DNA of 64,000 nucleotides from Siphonodentalium dalli (GCA_032622095.1 CP136064.1:148120864-148184863); one strand, 5' to 3'; shown: positions 34,762 to 45,771, counted from the stretch's first letter. The notes: a model not told the origin generated them from the letters alone. Translations and numbers: made by a program.

Positions 34762-35010
34762 ATGCGTTTACACAAATCGGATATCAGCCCAAAAACACGA
34801 AAAGCGCTCCAGGGCGCGCGCAAACAATTGATAGTTTTTAGCAGACGAGTATCTGAAGAACAAGTTTTTGAAAAAAATGAGTGTCGTTTGGCGTCGTTAG
34901 ATGGTATAAAGGCCTTCTATAATACGAAAATAACGAAATTTGAACGAAAATCGTCAAGTTCCACGCTCCTTTCCGATGATAAAACAAGACAAATTGTGCG
35001 AATAAATTAG
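34762..35010 (+). CDS. weak hypothetical small ORF, 82 codons
   Basis: The frame starts MRLHKSDISPK just outside the long-arm element and ends before AGTTTTTGAAACG. It is basic and serine-rich, with no domain that I recognise. It lies upstream of the CCAAT/YY1-like region at 35.1 kb. It may be chance. Confidence 0.2.
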   Translation: MRLHKSDISPKTRKALQGARKQLIVFSRRVSEEQVFEKNECRLASLDGIKAFYNTKITKFERKSSSSTLLSDDKTRQIVRIN

Positions 35011-35104
35011 TTTTTGAAACGTCAAATCAAAGGTCAGGTGACCTCGATGATGTAAATTGAATATTTACCCATGATTCAATAGGTTAGTCACGCAGCGCGA
35101 TCGG

Positions 35105-35156
35105 CCAATAATAAACCGCGAGAGCGCCCGAGAACTTAAAATTCAAAATGGCGGCG
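35105..35156 (+). promoter_or_regulatory. possible TATA-less promoter (CCAAT box and YY1-like AAAATGGCGGC)
   Basis: GGCCAATA (35103-35110) lies about 36 bases before AAAATGGCGGCG (35145-35156). The second word matches the YY1 core-promoter motif, which often sits at transcription starts. A 34-codon frame starts at the ATG inside it (35148-35252). Supported by motif only. Confidence 0.35.
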
Positions 35157-35330
35157 ACCTTGCGTAAACAGAATGGCACCGCCTACAGTTTTCGCTGCAT
35201 GCTGTATTATTTAAAAATTATGACATTTATATTATTTATCCTGACATTCTAATTAGCTGAAGTTTGATAATTTAGCATTGTGCAGAATGGGGAAACGTAA
35301 TTACGTCGTTTGTCTCCCATCGCTACTGAG

Positions 35331-35805
35331 GCTGATGGGGTCATTGTCACAAGGCTCCGATCACATTCGTAGCCAGCTTTTTTAATCGATCACAAATGTA
35401 GCCAGCTTTTCTATGGCGATCACATTTGTAGCCAGGTTTTCATATTCAGGCGAGCCTCAATGAACACGATCAGGTTAATCTAATTTTTCTGAGTTGATGG
35501 ATGAACAACAACTTTAATTTAGTTTTGCTATTAGTTCATCTAATAACCTGATGTTTCTGATCAATGTCGTTGGAATGCTCGAATTATATTCCAATATAAG
35601 TTGATAAACGAAGTCAGTTTTGGAGCATGGCGTCGACATTTTAGTCACGAACGTGATGACGTCATATTTCGGGCAATATAAACCACGAATTAGAAAAGCT
35701 GGCTACGAATGTGATCGCCGGTGAAAAAAGCTGGCTACATTTGTGACCCATTTAAAAAGCTGGCTACGAATGTGACCGGAGCCTTGTGACAATGACCCCA
35801 TCGGC
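35331..35805. mobile_element. 475-bp non-autonomous element with 9-bp TSD (Mutator-like), copy A
   Basis: The left end GCTGATGGGGTCATTGTC and right end GACAATGACCCCATCGGC are inverted copies, continuing through ACAAGGCTCCG. GCTACTGAG is duplicated exactly at 35322-35330 and 35806-35814. A 9-bp TSD is typical of the Mutator superfamily. Subterminal copies of AGCTGGCTACGAATGTGA and variants repeat near both ends (three per side). There is no transposase. A second member lies at 49101-52853. Confidence 0.85.
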
Positions 35806-35985
35806 GCTACTGAGTGTAAACAACTACATCTGTTTGAATTCAGAACAACATCAACAATTCTCACGTGTTCTGTCGTCATCGAGCACAAAATCATCGGTAA
35901 CTCCAGAAATTTCAATTAACACTCTATCAACAGAAGTACCAGCTAGAGTTGAAAGTGTTCCGAGAAACATCCACGCAGTGATTAA

Positions 35986-36171
35986 AAAGATGACAAACAC
36001 GAACACATCAAAAATCAAATTAATGTCCACGGCACAGCGAACTCGCTTTTCGGAAATGCATATGGTGGCACTTTTGAAGTGCACGTGCATAATTGCAACA
36101 GGAGCGAACCAGCACCAGCCATTAAGCGTCGGAGAATAATCGTAGATTCGGATTCGGGAGACGAGGAGTGA
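35986..36171 (+). CDS. possible terminal coding exon with basic and acidic tail
   Basis: This 61-codon frame contains NVHGTANSLFGNAYGG, then TFEVHVHNCN, and ends IKRRRIIVDSDSGDEE before TGA. The end has a KRRR nuclear-localisation-like cluster and a serine-acidic stretch like casein kinase II sites, a common C-terminal arrangement. The frame is closed upstream by TAA at 35983, so a splice acceptor or a lesion must be assumed. I know no family. A competing frame of 118 codons (35786-36139) overlaps and begins inside the neighbouring MITE. Confidence 0.3.
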   Translation, partial: KDDKHEHIKNQINVHGTANSLFGNAYGGTFEVHVHNCNRSEPAPAIKRRRIIVDSDSGDEE

Positions 36172-36560
36172 AGAGATTGAACAGTTATTTCATTAAATTT
36201 ACGCACTGAAATGCGTCAAAGAGTCTTTATGTATCTGGGACTATTTCTTTATTCAGGCACAGAACGCAACGTTACGTGATACCTCATCGCAGGCCTTATA
36301 GAATCGATGTTTAGTTTCACGTCCCATTTGATGATTTAAGTATGTTTTGCCGAGGTTCTGGATCATGTAATAAATAGAATCTACAACTCGTCCCCTTTGG
36401 CGAGGTTCAGACCTTATTTACTGGACGAGTTTTGTAAATTCCGATATAAACTTGGGACTCGTTGTAGATCCTCTATATAATGCATGGGTCTATTTTATAA
36501 AGTCATGTGTATGTTCCAATGCAGGTCACATGGACCTGTCAGATTGGGTTGGTGCCAAAC
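36172..36560. other. non-coding stretch
   Basis: Contains a loose inverted pair (GGACGAGTTTTG and ACTCGTTGTAGATC with ATCTACAACTCGTCC) around 36380-36470. No gene seen. Confidence 0.4.
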
Positions 36561-36579
36561 CTCAAACTAATTGCAACAC

Positions 36580-39500
36580 AATGTTTCTTAGCAGGAATAA
36601 GTATATTAACCCATTATAAACAACATACTAAAAATAAAAAAGGATCAAGAAAGGCGAAATTGATCAATTTTGTGAAATAAATTTGCCAAAATTTGGTAAA
36701 ATACTCAATTTATGCCTTTTCAAGGATGTTTATAAAAAAAAGTTAATTTCACAAGTCCTATTTGTATATCCATTCTGTTGATTACAAAATTCTGATTACA
36801 GAGCAGCAAACATTTTCCAATACGTTGAGTATTTTTCGAGTTATGTGCCTTCAAAATTGGGAGTTTGTCTAATTGAGGAGACTCAATTTCTAAGAATTAG
36901 CTAAAATCCATATTTTATGGTCCAGTATTTAAAAAAAAGGATATCTTGCTGTTTTATTAATTTCCTAACTAGATTGTGCACAAAAATAATTACTTTATGC
37001 ATCTACGATTGAGAAGACCAAAATGTTCTTAAACAAAATGAGTGTTCCATTGTATAGCAAAATTTGCCTTGTGACACAGAACTGGTATGATGAAATACCA
37101 TATTTGAAGTCATACACCTTGATACATTGATATCCATATGCCCTGTATTTCTAAAAAAAAACCTCTTAAGTATATCAGGTTAAATACACTGTGTTCGATT
37201 TGCTAAACAAAAAACTTATGGCCTTATGAATCCTTAGTATTGAATATTTTCCACGTTGGACTATTTTTGGATGTTTTAGTCCATTTTAAAAGGTATTTTT
37301 GTGCACAAGTAGTAAACAACAATGAACAAAATTAGTGTTTAATATGTATAATCATTTGAACGTTCCTCCTAAAACACTTATGTTGGAACAAAATAGGATT
37401 ACATTGATTAAAGACACGGTTGGCCTTGGCGGTGGGTATCCTGTCAAAATATCTCCACCCGTCAAAAACCGCCACAAACAGAAAGAACATCAAAATGTAG
37501 ATAGACTTTGTCCGTATACAAATAAGAAATATCGCATAAACAGTATGTTATGGTCATTTGTTTGACCATTGTTATGTAAACAAATGCATAAAAAGTTACT
37601 TTTCTGGTGTTTGTTTATATTATGATGGTAAACATAAAGAGCGTTCTTTGTTGGTGAATACCTGATATGGAACTAATAAAGAGCGTTTATGACATTTGTG
37701 TGTGATTAGCCAGTAGCATTGTGCTGTCTTCTGTAACACAATCAGGCTCTTGCTTGGGTAACATATAGTAGGTCTTTGTGATAACATGCTGTTTACGCGA
37801 TGATCATGGTATATATGATCGGAACTGTATGCGTTTTAATGTTTTTCTGTTTACGGTGTTTGGAACAAATATGAATATTTTCGACAATTAAGGCCGCACG
37901 TGCCTTTAAGCCAATCAACAGTTACTGACTGAATTTCACATTATTTTTCAAGAAACTGACTCCAAATTTTAACGTTGATAATGGGGTAGGTATAATCACA
38001 AAGGGCTATAATCTTGTCATCACATATTCTAGTCATTGCAGACAAAATTTGTTTTATTCAAGTTTGTGTATATTGTTTCATCAGTACTTTAGTGGAGGTA
38101 TATTTAGAACTTAATGGACATGTCATATCGAACAATCCCGAAATAATAATTCGCCATCGAGTGGCAACACAAAGGATTGTAGCTCTGAATATGAACATCA
38201 GATCAGGAAGCGGTAAACTCTATATGAAAGAATGTTTTTAGTAACGTTTTATGTATCGAGATCTATGTTTTCTGAGATTTTGCCAATATGGTTTCCCCTA
38301 CCCCATTTTTCCGATATTCAAATTTGGAATCAGTTTCCAGAAACTTGAGTGAAATCCAGTGACATTCATTGACATATCCAAAGTAACGCTATTATTTCAA
38401 CATTAAGATTTTTATGGTAAACGAACATTGCTTTTACTATTTATACACAAAAACCTTTTAAATTGGACAAAAACGCCCCGAAATCGCATTTTTAGAAAAA
38501 AGTTAATACTGAGGATTCTTTGGGCCATAAGTTGATTTTCTACACAATGTTTTTGGAAATTCCTTCACAGTGTGTTTAACCATGTATACTTAAGCAGTGT
38601 TCGCGCTGTCGGTAGCCAAATTAGCCAATGGCTAATATTTTTTGGAATTTGGCTAATAAAAATTTAATTTGGCTAAACTTTTGGCTAAACTTTTTTTCCC
38701 CAAATGGAGATCGAAAGCGTAGAATCGTAAAGCTAATTAATACGCAATCAAACTTCACGAGACAGCGAAAGGTAAGCTCTAACATTTAACCAGCCTAATC
38801 GTCAAAACGCATAAGCTGTACACTGGTTATGTAATTGATTAACAGTCTTGATAAGATAAAACACCTAAATCCTTTATTCATTATAGAAGAACAGTTCTTA
38901 ATCAATGGTTGCGTAATCTGCATTCTGTTTAATAAACTGTCTTCTCACCATAAAAGTGTCAACGACATAGAGTTATTACAATTAGCTTAGCAGATTTATG
39001 CGGGCTTTTTTGCGTATTGTTCGATGTGAAATCCCGCCGTATTCTATATTAAGTTTTATGAATTGATCTGCCTGTGTAATATAATGCATACATATGTTCG
39101 TATAATATTGTTTTTGTGTTGTTTTAATTTTGTTTTTATACTGAGTAACAAATAAAGTTTAAAGCAAATATTTTAGTCATTAATTGTGAACCGACCAGAA
39201 AATGAGGATTTAATTTGGCCAAAAACATTTGGCTAAAGTTTTTTTCATTTGGCTAATAAAATTTTCATTTGGCTAAAATATTTTTCGGTCCAGCGCGAAC
39301 ACTGTACTTAAGTTATTATGAGAAATGCAGGGAATATGGATTTATAGTTGTATGACCTCAAATATCCTATTTCATCACGCCGGTTCTCGATCACAGGCAA
39401 ATTTGGCTGTCCATGTAATTGAAGACACAATTATGTTTGTGCACAATCTAGAGAAGACATTAATAAAACAATAAGAGATCCCTTCATTTTTCTTTAGTTT

Positions 39501-39870
39501 TCAAAATACAAGACCATAAAAAATGGATTTTAGCTAATTTTGAGAAATTGCGGCTCTGAAATTAGATAAACTCCCAATTTTGGAGGCAAATAATTCGAAA
39601 AATACTGAACGTATCTGGGAAATATTTTCTGTTCTGTATTCAGGATTGTCTACGCACTTTACAAAATGGATATACAAATGGAAGGCCTTGTGAAATATTT
39701 TTTTTTATAAACATTGTTGAAAAGCCATAAATTGAGTATTTTACCAAATTTGACAAATTTATTTTTAAAATTCACAAATTCATCAATTTCGCCATTCTTG
39801 ATTCTTTTTTATTTTTAGCATTTTGCTTGTGATGGGCTAATATTCCCAATGAGAAAATTTTGTGTGTCTT
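36580..39870. mobile_element. 3.3 kb element with long inverted arms, interrupted by a hAT-like MITE
   Basis: The left arm (about 36580-36940) and right arm (about 39400-39870) mirror each other. Shared words include CTAAAAATAAAAAA with TTTTTTATTTTTAG, GGCGAAATTGATC with its mirror TCATCAATTTCGCC, ATACTCAATTTATG with CATAAATTGAGTATT, and ATTGGGAGTTTGTCTAATT with its mirror. No transposase is visible between the arms. ORF 37335-37565 shows no domain. The outer ends fade, so no TSD is assigned. Confidence 0.65.
38595..39304. mobile_element. hAT-like MITE, 710 bp, TSD TACTTAAG
   Basis: The ends CAGTGTTCGCGCTG and CAGCGCGAACACTG are perfect inverted copies, and TACTTAAG flanks both sides (38587-38594 and 39305-39312). 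CAnnG termini with an 8-bp TSD define hAT elements. Near each end ATTTGGCTAA repeats three to four times. It is non-coding. A related but interrupted copy spans 47263-57447. Confidence 0.9.
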
Positions 39871-39904
39871 GCTAAATCATGAGGGCGAATTTAGGGGCTA
39901 ATTG

Positions 39905-40713
39905 TGTTATAAATATATATATATATTTATAATACTTTCCAATTGTACGTGATTAAATCTTGTAAAATAGTTCATGTGGGGGTCTGATGCATCTTCTTTT
40001 CTTGTTCTAATTTGTCGTCCAACGCATCCAGACACCTGAATATATTTGGGCTACAAATATGTATCGAGTGCATTAATTGGAATATTACAATAAATGCAGA
40101 TTCACTTTGGCTCTATTTAGGTTCAGCTATCGTTGAGATGAGTCCGGAACTGAAATTGGGCCCAGAGCAATGTAAGATGGTTGAGCAGATGACAAACCGA
40201 TACTTTGCGGCGGTGGTTCGCCAAGAAGCAGGAGCACAATGCAGAGAGACGGAGTGTGATATTCCAGTGTTACGCATACGGTGTCAATGGCTGTGATATG
40301 TGCAGGAAGACCTTGTTCGCGATAAACATGGTCCAGAATCAACCAGTATTAGACTTGTATATACCGGTACATTATGAATTATTTGTCTCTATAGGACTCG
40401 AAGCGTTAGGCCTATATTACATATAATACATGGCAAATGGTATTGGAATCACGTAAAGTGGAAAACGATTGCACTTTGAACTGACTATACTTATTCAATA
40501 CGCTAAGAAAGTCCCATATTATATCGCAGTGAGTGATATCGGTAATAGACATATTTAAAACAAACAGGCAAATCTAGCCGTCAATGATGATTATGTCAAA
40601 TTGAACTGCCTGAGCCACTCTTGTTCGTAGGTTTGGAAGCATTATCTTTCTGTGTTAAATTAATCTTTTACCCATCAACTTTTGTGCGTGTATTTTATTT
40701 ATCAGTCCATTCA
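39905..40713. other. no supported gene
   Basis: A short TA run is at about 39917. The frame at 40012-40296 has no recognisable domain and no ATG-context or splice support. CCGGTA and CTTTAAATC words are not organised. Confidence 0.35.
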
Positions 40714-40918
40714 CACCCCCGTGTACGTGGTATCGCCAAAACCGAGGGTATCGCCAAAACCGAGGATATGGGAAAGTCATTTTCACGTTTATGATATGGG
40801 GATATGTTTGTTTCTCATCGTAATACAGACATCGAGCATCGTATGTGTATGTCCACACGAAGCAGGAGTATTTATCCACCAGTTGTCATTTAGTTTTCCC
40901 AGATCAGACCATTAATTA
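40714..40918 (+). mobile_element. solo end of the long-arm element family
   Basis: This matches the first 205 bases of the arm at 31478, starting CACCCCCGTGTACGTGG with the double TATCGCCAAAACCGAG. It stops at ACCATTAATT. No partner arm is visible nearby. Confidence 0.8.
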
Positions 40919-40984
40919 TTATTAACGATGCGCATGTGCAATAAGATGACCGTTATTCCGTGAATATGACCTCCTAATTGTGAA

Positions 40985-41030
40985 TATTAACGAAATAACG
41001 GGCAAGTCATAATGCACGTTATTTCGTATA
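40985..41030. repeat. small hairpin with ACGAAATAACGG arms
   Basis: ACGAAATAACGGGC and GCACGTTATTTCGT pair. A similar pair lies at 6306-6345 and unpaired copies are at 24825-24880. Confidence 0.6.
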
Positions 41031-41199
41031 TATATCGAACGGGTTTATTTCATTGGGGTTATTGCATTATAGATTACCCCCGTCAACATGTGTCTATCCT
41101 TTATGTGTTACCCCCAAAACATTCCGAGCCCCGTTTTGCTAAGCAATTTCACTCCCCAAAAGAAAACCCTTTTCTGGAAGGTTTATAGAGCCTTGGGGA

Positions 41200-41550
41200 G
41201 ATGATGTGGTGTATATATATACTATGGTTTTAGCCCCGTGTATTTCTTCGCTGATTTTAAATCCTTGTGGAGATAAAATGTTGCATCTGTCCTGTATATA
41301 TACTATGGTATTAGCCCCGTATATTGTCTGTTCGTTCACAAATGGTTTATATAGCATACGGGGTTAATACCATAGTATATGCCAGATCTTCTCCCCAATA
41401 ATCTATATTACTTCGCTGATTTTAAATCCTTGTGGGGATTAAATGTTGCGCTTCTCCTTTATATATACTATGGTATTAACCCCGTATATGATATTAAACC
41501 ATTTTTGAACTTACATAAAATATACGGGGCTAATACCATATAATATTTTA
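41200..41550. repeat. direct and inverted copies of a CTATGGTATTARCCCCG unit
   Basis: TATATATACTATGGTTTTAGCCCCG, TACTATGGTATTAGCCCCGTA and TACTATGGTATTAACCCCGTA run one way, while TACGGGGTTAATACCATAGTA and TACGGGGCTAATACCATATAA run the other. TCGCTGATTTTAAATCCTTG occurs twice between them. The arrangement can fold into several hairpins. Confidence 0.75.
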
Positions 41551-41604
41551 CAGGACATGCAGATGCAACATGTTATCCCCCGCGCATATGGCAAGCCAAA
41601 CCGC

Positions 41605-42036
41605 TATTTAATATTAATTTTACTTAAGTAAAATAAAATGACACTTTATTTCACTTAAGTGAAATAAAATGACATTTTATTTTACTTAAGTAAAATAAAG
41701 TGTCATTTTATTTTACTTAAGTGAAATAAAGCGCCATCTACATGGTTTTATTTTACTTAAGTAAAATTAAAACGCACACTAATTTTACTTAAGTGAAATA
41801 AAATTACCATTATGTTACGCCCTTTTTTATTTTACCCAAATGTTCATTTATTTTACTTAAGTAAAAAAGAATTTTACTTAAGTTAAATAAAAACTGTGTT
41901 TTATTTCACTTAAGTAAAATTCTTTTGTACTTAAGTAAAATAAATGAACATTTGGGTTTATTTCACTTAAGTGAAATAAACGCCATCTACCGGTCATCGA
42001 TAGATGTCATTTATTTTACTTAAGTAAAATAAAATG
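41605..42036. repeat. ACTTAAGT palindrome array 1
   Basis: At least twelve copies of the palindrome ACTTAAGT occur, nearly all extended to TTTTACTTAAGTAAAA or TTTCACTTAAGTGAAA. Spacers such as AATAAAATGACATTTTATT are partly palindromic too. The distance between centres is 25-50 bp. The block starting CCGCTATTTAATATTAATT recurs at 46842. No coding. Confidence 0.85.
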
Positions 42037-42045
42037 CAACCAGGT

Positions 42046-42587
42046 GTTAAGAGTTATTAATGATTTCCCCCCAGTCAGTTTAGAGACCAACGCCAAATCC
42101 CACCAAACCACATGTGACCTTGTTATAAGGACAGCGAGTGTTTTATGATATTATAGATGACAGAATGAGATTAGCACCAACCTCGTGCAATAAAATTGAG
42201 AACATTCCACGTACACCCCCTGCCATTACCGCAATAATCAGAGAAAACTGCTAAAAATTTGTGATGCGTTTGTGTTTGATGCTTATTGTGCTGAGAACGA
42301 GATATAATCACTTATCATACTCTTTTAAATATCAGATTTATGGAGGCATGGACCTAGTACGAGTGTTAATTGCTTCAAATGTGCTTGCTGCAGCGAGCGA
42401 GACCATTGGTGAATTGATATAGCAACATAATGCAAACATTATGCCGACATTCCAAGTTCGGAGTTGCGGTACAATAGTTAGTGACCACCAGCTGTGGCCG
42501 GCTGCAGCTTTCTGTCAAACTCCATAGTTTGGCTTTCTGTAGCTTTCTACTGCGCATGCCTAGCCGGCTACGACTGTAGTAATACAC
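42046..42587. other. non-coding flank between palindrome array and BEL LTR
   Basis: Unique-looking sequence; the TACAC at its right edge (42583-42587) is the left copy of the BEL target duplication. No gene is supported. Confidence 0.4.
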
Positions 42588-42765
42588 TGTGAAGGATAGA
42601 GTATCTAACGACTGTTGTTGTGATGTATGCTGTATTAACGTATGTACAGATCTGACTACAATCAAGTTGGCTGCGCTAACGCGCTGTGGTGAGTATATGC
42701 TTATAAGTGTTCACAGTAGAGTCACAGTCTTGTAAGCTAGGCCACACCTAAGCTAATCCACGACA
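42588..42765 (-). repeat. 3' LTR of the BEL/Pao element
   Basis: 178 bp, otherwise identical by eye to the 5' LTR. It is the copy next to the polypurine tract. Confidence 0.92.
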
Positions 42766-42775
42766 TCCTCCCGCC
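42766..42775 (-). other. polypurine tract
   Basis: The minus strand reads GGCGGGAGGA directly before the 3' LTR start TGTCGTGG, as needed for plus-strand priming. Confidence 0.7.
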
Positions 42776-42807
42776 GGGAGCGACAAGAATAACGTATTAA
42801 TTTACAT

Positions 42808-45747
42808 TTAATTGTCCAAGTTAATTCCTGAATATTTCGAAAACTTCTCTACATCTACCAAACGTTCAGCCTGAGTACTAGCTTTTGCTGATGTGGTGTT
42901 GTTACGCGACACATCCTCATCCGGATTTGGAAATTCACTTTCAGGAATTAGATGGAACTGTTCAAGTGAAACTAAACACTGTTTGTCAACTGGCCAGTTC
43001 TCACGTTCGCACAACCATTTTGGGCCAGTCCACCGCGAACCGTGATCGGTTAATTGTCGGAATTTACAACCACGAGTGAAAAGGTCAGCTGGATTCATAT
43101 CAGATGAGCAATGTCTCCAGTCACACTCACGTGCCAACAATTTTATCTCGGAGATTCGATTTGGATTGATATGTTGAACGAACACTGCACTAGACGCAAT
43201 ATGTAATTCAGATTTTATAGCCAGCCATTTCGCTGGCAGTCCAGGAGTTACATGTTGATCACATTCCAAAGCTTCAGACCATATTCGCTGCATAAATATC
43301 TTAGCACTTGCAGTTATTGGTCCAATGAAACCAAGTGGATCGAAATTGCTTGAGATGTCTGGAAGAATGACCCTCTTGGTGAAATTTTCACAATGACTGT
43401 CATTGAGGAATTTAGTTGGCAGTGCCAGAGTATTGTATACAATGTCCCATTTCAACCCGAGGACTGATACCGTTTCATCCACGTTCAAAACGTTGTCTCT
43501 GTTTGCGTCACTACCTGTTTCATTTAATTTAACATCATATATAGGAACCCTTTCAATGAACCCACGATTTAGGTGGTCCTTCAGAAGGGCGTCGTAATTG
43601 AGACGTAGTCCCGGTGTGTGTCTCAGACGTTGTACTGTAGACCTCGTTTTATGCGTAGCAATATCGAAATTTGTCGGCAGGGATTCACGGTCGTCCGAAC
43701 ATGGCAGTGGCGCTATGTAACAATTGTTAACACATTCCATGGAGTCACAGTAAGAGACAAGAAAATCGTTTGAACTTTCCGCTGGAGAATCAACACCAAT
43801 CGACTCAAGTTTCCAGAATTGTTCAATGTCACAGTCTGTTGAACAATGGTCTGTCAGTACACTCAACATCATGGAGTCCGAATTCGACGAAGACGTAATC
43901 GTGCCTGCGAGAAGGTATCCTAATTTCGAGTTAACTGCTATCGGTCCTGACATTCCACGAATCTGAGTCCCATCAACTAAATTGTAGTATTGGTCAGCAC
44001 CAATTAGTATGTCAATTGTGAAAGAATCTGAGAATATCACTGGATGTGCCAATGTGAGACCACGGAGATGCTCATACTGCGATACATCGCGATATGTCCT
44101 GATGTTCAATGGTATGGAAATTTGAGGAACTACGAGGAGAAGGAGTTCAATATTATCTGTGCCACATAATAACCTCACACTAACGACATCGAGATATCTT
44201 GTTTGAGGCATTTTATCTCCAAATGCTGACAAATTTATTTGACGTTTCCTTATAGGGTTAAGCTGAAGTCTCTTTGCACAAGTTTCAGTAATAAAAGAAC
44301 ACTGGGAACCATCGTCAAATAGGAAGTTTGTGCTTAAGCAACAGGTCGGTGAAGAAACGTCAGCTACCGCGGTTTTGAGTAACGCAGATGGCGAAGAAAC
44401 GGTACTGAGTGCAATTTTATCTGCATCAACATGAAACTGGTGAAATTGATCGTGTTCACGTGATGACGACGAGGCGAACATTTGATGGGCAGGCTGCTGT
44501 TGGTTGAACGCGTTCGTTGCCTCGATTTTGGACGGATCACACAGGCTTGAATGATGCTTACGTTTACATATTCGACACCGGAAGTTAGATGCACAAACCA
44601 AAACACGATGAGAGTTTGAAAGGCAATTATAACACAAGTTCTGTTGTCTGACGATTGTCAATCTGTCCTGAATATTACTCACAGTAGCACAAGATGATGA
44701 CTGGTGTGATTGAGATTTGCAGTAAACACAATGCGGTTTAGTCATAGGCGGAATATTGAATTTGTGGCGATCGGTATGTACTGTATTATTTGCATTTGCC
44801 ATCATAGTGGAAACAGATGGATCATAATTAGTTTCTTCACAACCAACTTCAAGAATTTCGATTTCTTTGCGGAGGAACTCACGAATTTCACTGAGTCTGA
44901 ATTGTCTATTTCCATGATGACGAATGATAGAACTACGAATGGCAGGAGGCAATTTTTGCATGATAGTTGTAGTTAACATGTCACTATATGAAACAGTTTG
45001 TTCTGTCATTGCATCCAGGGATCGTACATGTGACTCGAGTTTGTCTCTGAACAGGGTTAAGCTGCGCAAATCGTAGTGAGGATGAGGAAGCGCCGATAAT
45101 GCCTGGAGGTGAGCACTGACAATTTTGTGAGATTGTCCAAAACGTTGCTTTAAAAGTTCAATAGCTTGAATATAATTATCATTGGTTAGAGGTAAGCCCA
45201 TAATGCATGACGATGCTTGTTCTCGGAGCAATGAACGTAGATGTTGGAATTTCTGAATCTTAGGTAATACTTTGTCCGAAACGCTATGGATAGCTGCTTC
45301 AAACGAGTCCCAGAATGTTTGCCACTCCATGATGTCACCCGAAAATATTGGTAAAATCAATTTCGGAAGAGTTGTATTCTTTGTAAACACTTTGGGTGAG
45401 TCTGAATCAGAATTAATTGTTGTGGGTTTAAGCTTATCTGGTACTTTTTTGTGGTCAGAAATCATCATTTTTACAGACAGTAATGTTTTTTCAACTTTAC
45501 ACATGTAGTGTTCGGTCTCATCGGCCTCCGTCGCAAAATGTTTATCATCCTCGATGAGGTTTAATATGGCGTCATTTAACTTCGTTAAATTGTCTATTCG
45601 TAAGGCTACTTGCGTGCTGACGATCTCCAACTCCCGATAGTCTGGCTGTTTCTGTTCCATGATTTGTTCCATTTCGTTCGAATATCTCGTAGCATGACCT
45701 CGCAATGCTGTCCGTTTCCGCATCAGAGCAGCCAGTTCTTTATTCAT
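42808..45747 (-). CDS. BEL/Pao Gag-Pol remnant, 979 codons, RT and integrase deleted
   Basis: I start at ATG 45745-45747, 24 bases inside the 5' LTR boundary; the frame is also open further into the LTR. Order from that Met: a coiled N-terminus; a Pao gag domain (DUF1759-like, about 125-285, with LPKLILPIFSGDIMEWQ); three Cys/His knuckles at about 340-403 (CVYCKSQSHQSSSC and later); an aspartic protease of the A17/DUF1758 type with active-site FDDGSQCSF at about 476-484. A short RT start (LNRGFIERVP) then joins in frame to VLGLKWD, skipping the palm and its YVDD-type motif. Next comes LGFIGPITASAKIFMQ, then a second in-frame jump over RNase H to DMNPADLFTRG. The stop comes where integrase should begin, 42 bases from the 3' LTR. 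It could make capsid and protease only. Confidence 0.88.
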   Translation of the reverse strand: MNKELAALMRKRTALRGHATRYSNEMEQIMEQKQPDYRELEIVSTQVALRIDNLTKLNDAILNLIEDDKHFATEADETEHYMCKVEKTLLSVKMMISDHKKVPDKLKPTTINSDSDSPKVFTKNTTLPKLILPIFSGDIMEWQTFWDSFEAAIHSVSDKVLPKIQKFQHLRSLLREQASSCIMGLPLTNDNYIQAIELLKQRFGQSHKIVSAHLQALSALPHPHYDLRSLTLFRDKLESHVRSLDAMTEQTVSYSDMLTTTIMQKLPPAIRSSIIRHHGNRQFRLSEIREFLRKEIEILEVGCEETNYDPSVSTMMANANNTVHTDRHKFNIPPMTKPHCVYCKSQSHQSSSCATVSNIQDRLTIVRQQNLCYNCLSNSHRVLVCASNFRCRICKRKHHSSLCDPSKIEATNAFNQQQPAHQMFASSSSREHDQFHQFHVDADKIALSTVSSPSALLKTAVADVSSPTCCLSTNFLFDDGSQCSFITETCAKRLQLNPIRKRQINLSAFGDKMPQTRYLDVVSVRLLCGTDNIELLLLVVPQISIPLNIRTYRDVSQYEHLRGLTLAHPVIFSDSFTIDILIGADQYYNLVDGTQIRGMSGPIAVNSKLGYLLAGTITSSSNSDSMMLSVLTDHCSTDCDIEQFWKLESIGVDSPAESSNDFLVSYCDSMECVNNCYIAPLPCSDDRESLPTNFDIATHKTRSTVQRLRHTPGLRLNYDALLKDHLNRGFIERVPIYDVKLNETGSDANRDNVLNVDETVSVLGLKWDIVYNTLALPTKFLNDSHCENFTKRVILPDISSNFDPLGFIGPITASAKIFMQRIWSEALECDQHVTPGLPAKWLAIKSELHIASSAVFVQHINPNRISEIKLLARECDWRHCSSDMNPADLFTRGCKFRQLTDHGSRWTGPKWLCERENWPVDKQCLVSLEQFHLIPESEFPNPDEDVSRNNTTSAKASTQAERLVDVEKFSKYSGINLDN

Positions 45748-45750
45748 TTT

Positions 45751-45770
45751 CAAGATGGTTCGAGGGACCA
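45751..45770 (-). other. primer-binding site candidate
   Basis: One base after the 5' LTR, the minus strand reads TGGTCCCTCGAACCATC. It is complementary to a tRNA 3' end of the form GGTTCGAGGGACCA. The exact tRNA is not assigned. Confidence 0.65.
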
Positions 45771-45771
45771 A

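Noticed and set aside
37335-37565. 76-codon frame in the long inverted-repeat element
   Set aside because: No domain, no splice support, and base composition typical of the surrounding non-coding sequence.
42375-42665. 96-codon minus frame overlapping the 3' LTR
   Set aside because: It shares its first residues with the LTR-derived start of the gag frame and then runs into flanking sequence; no domain.
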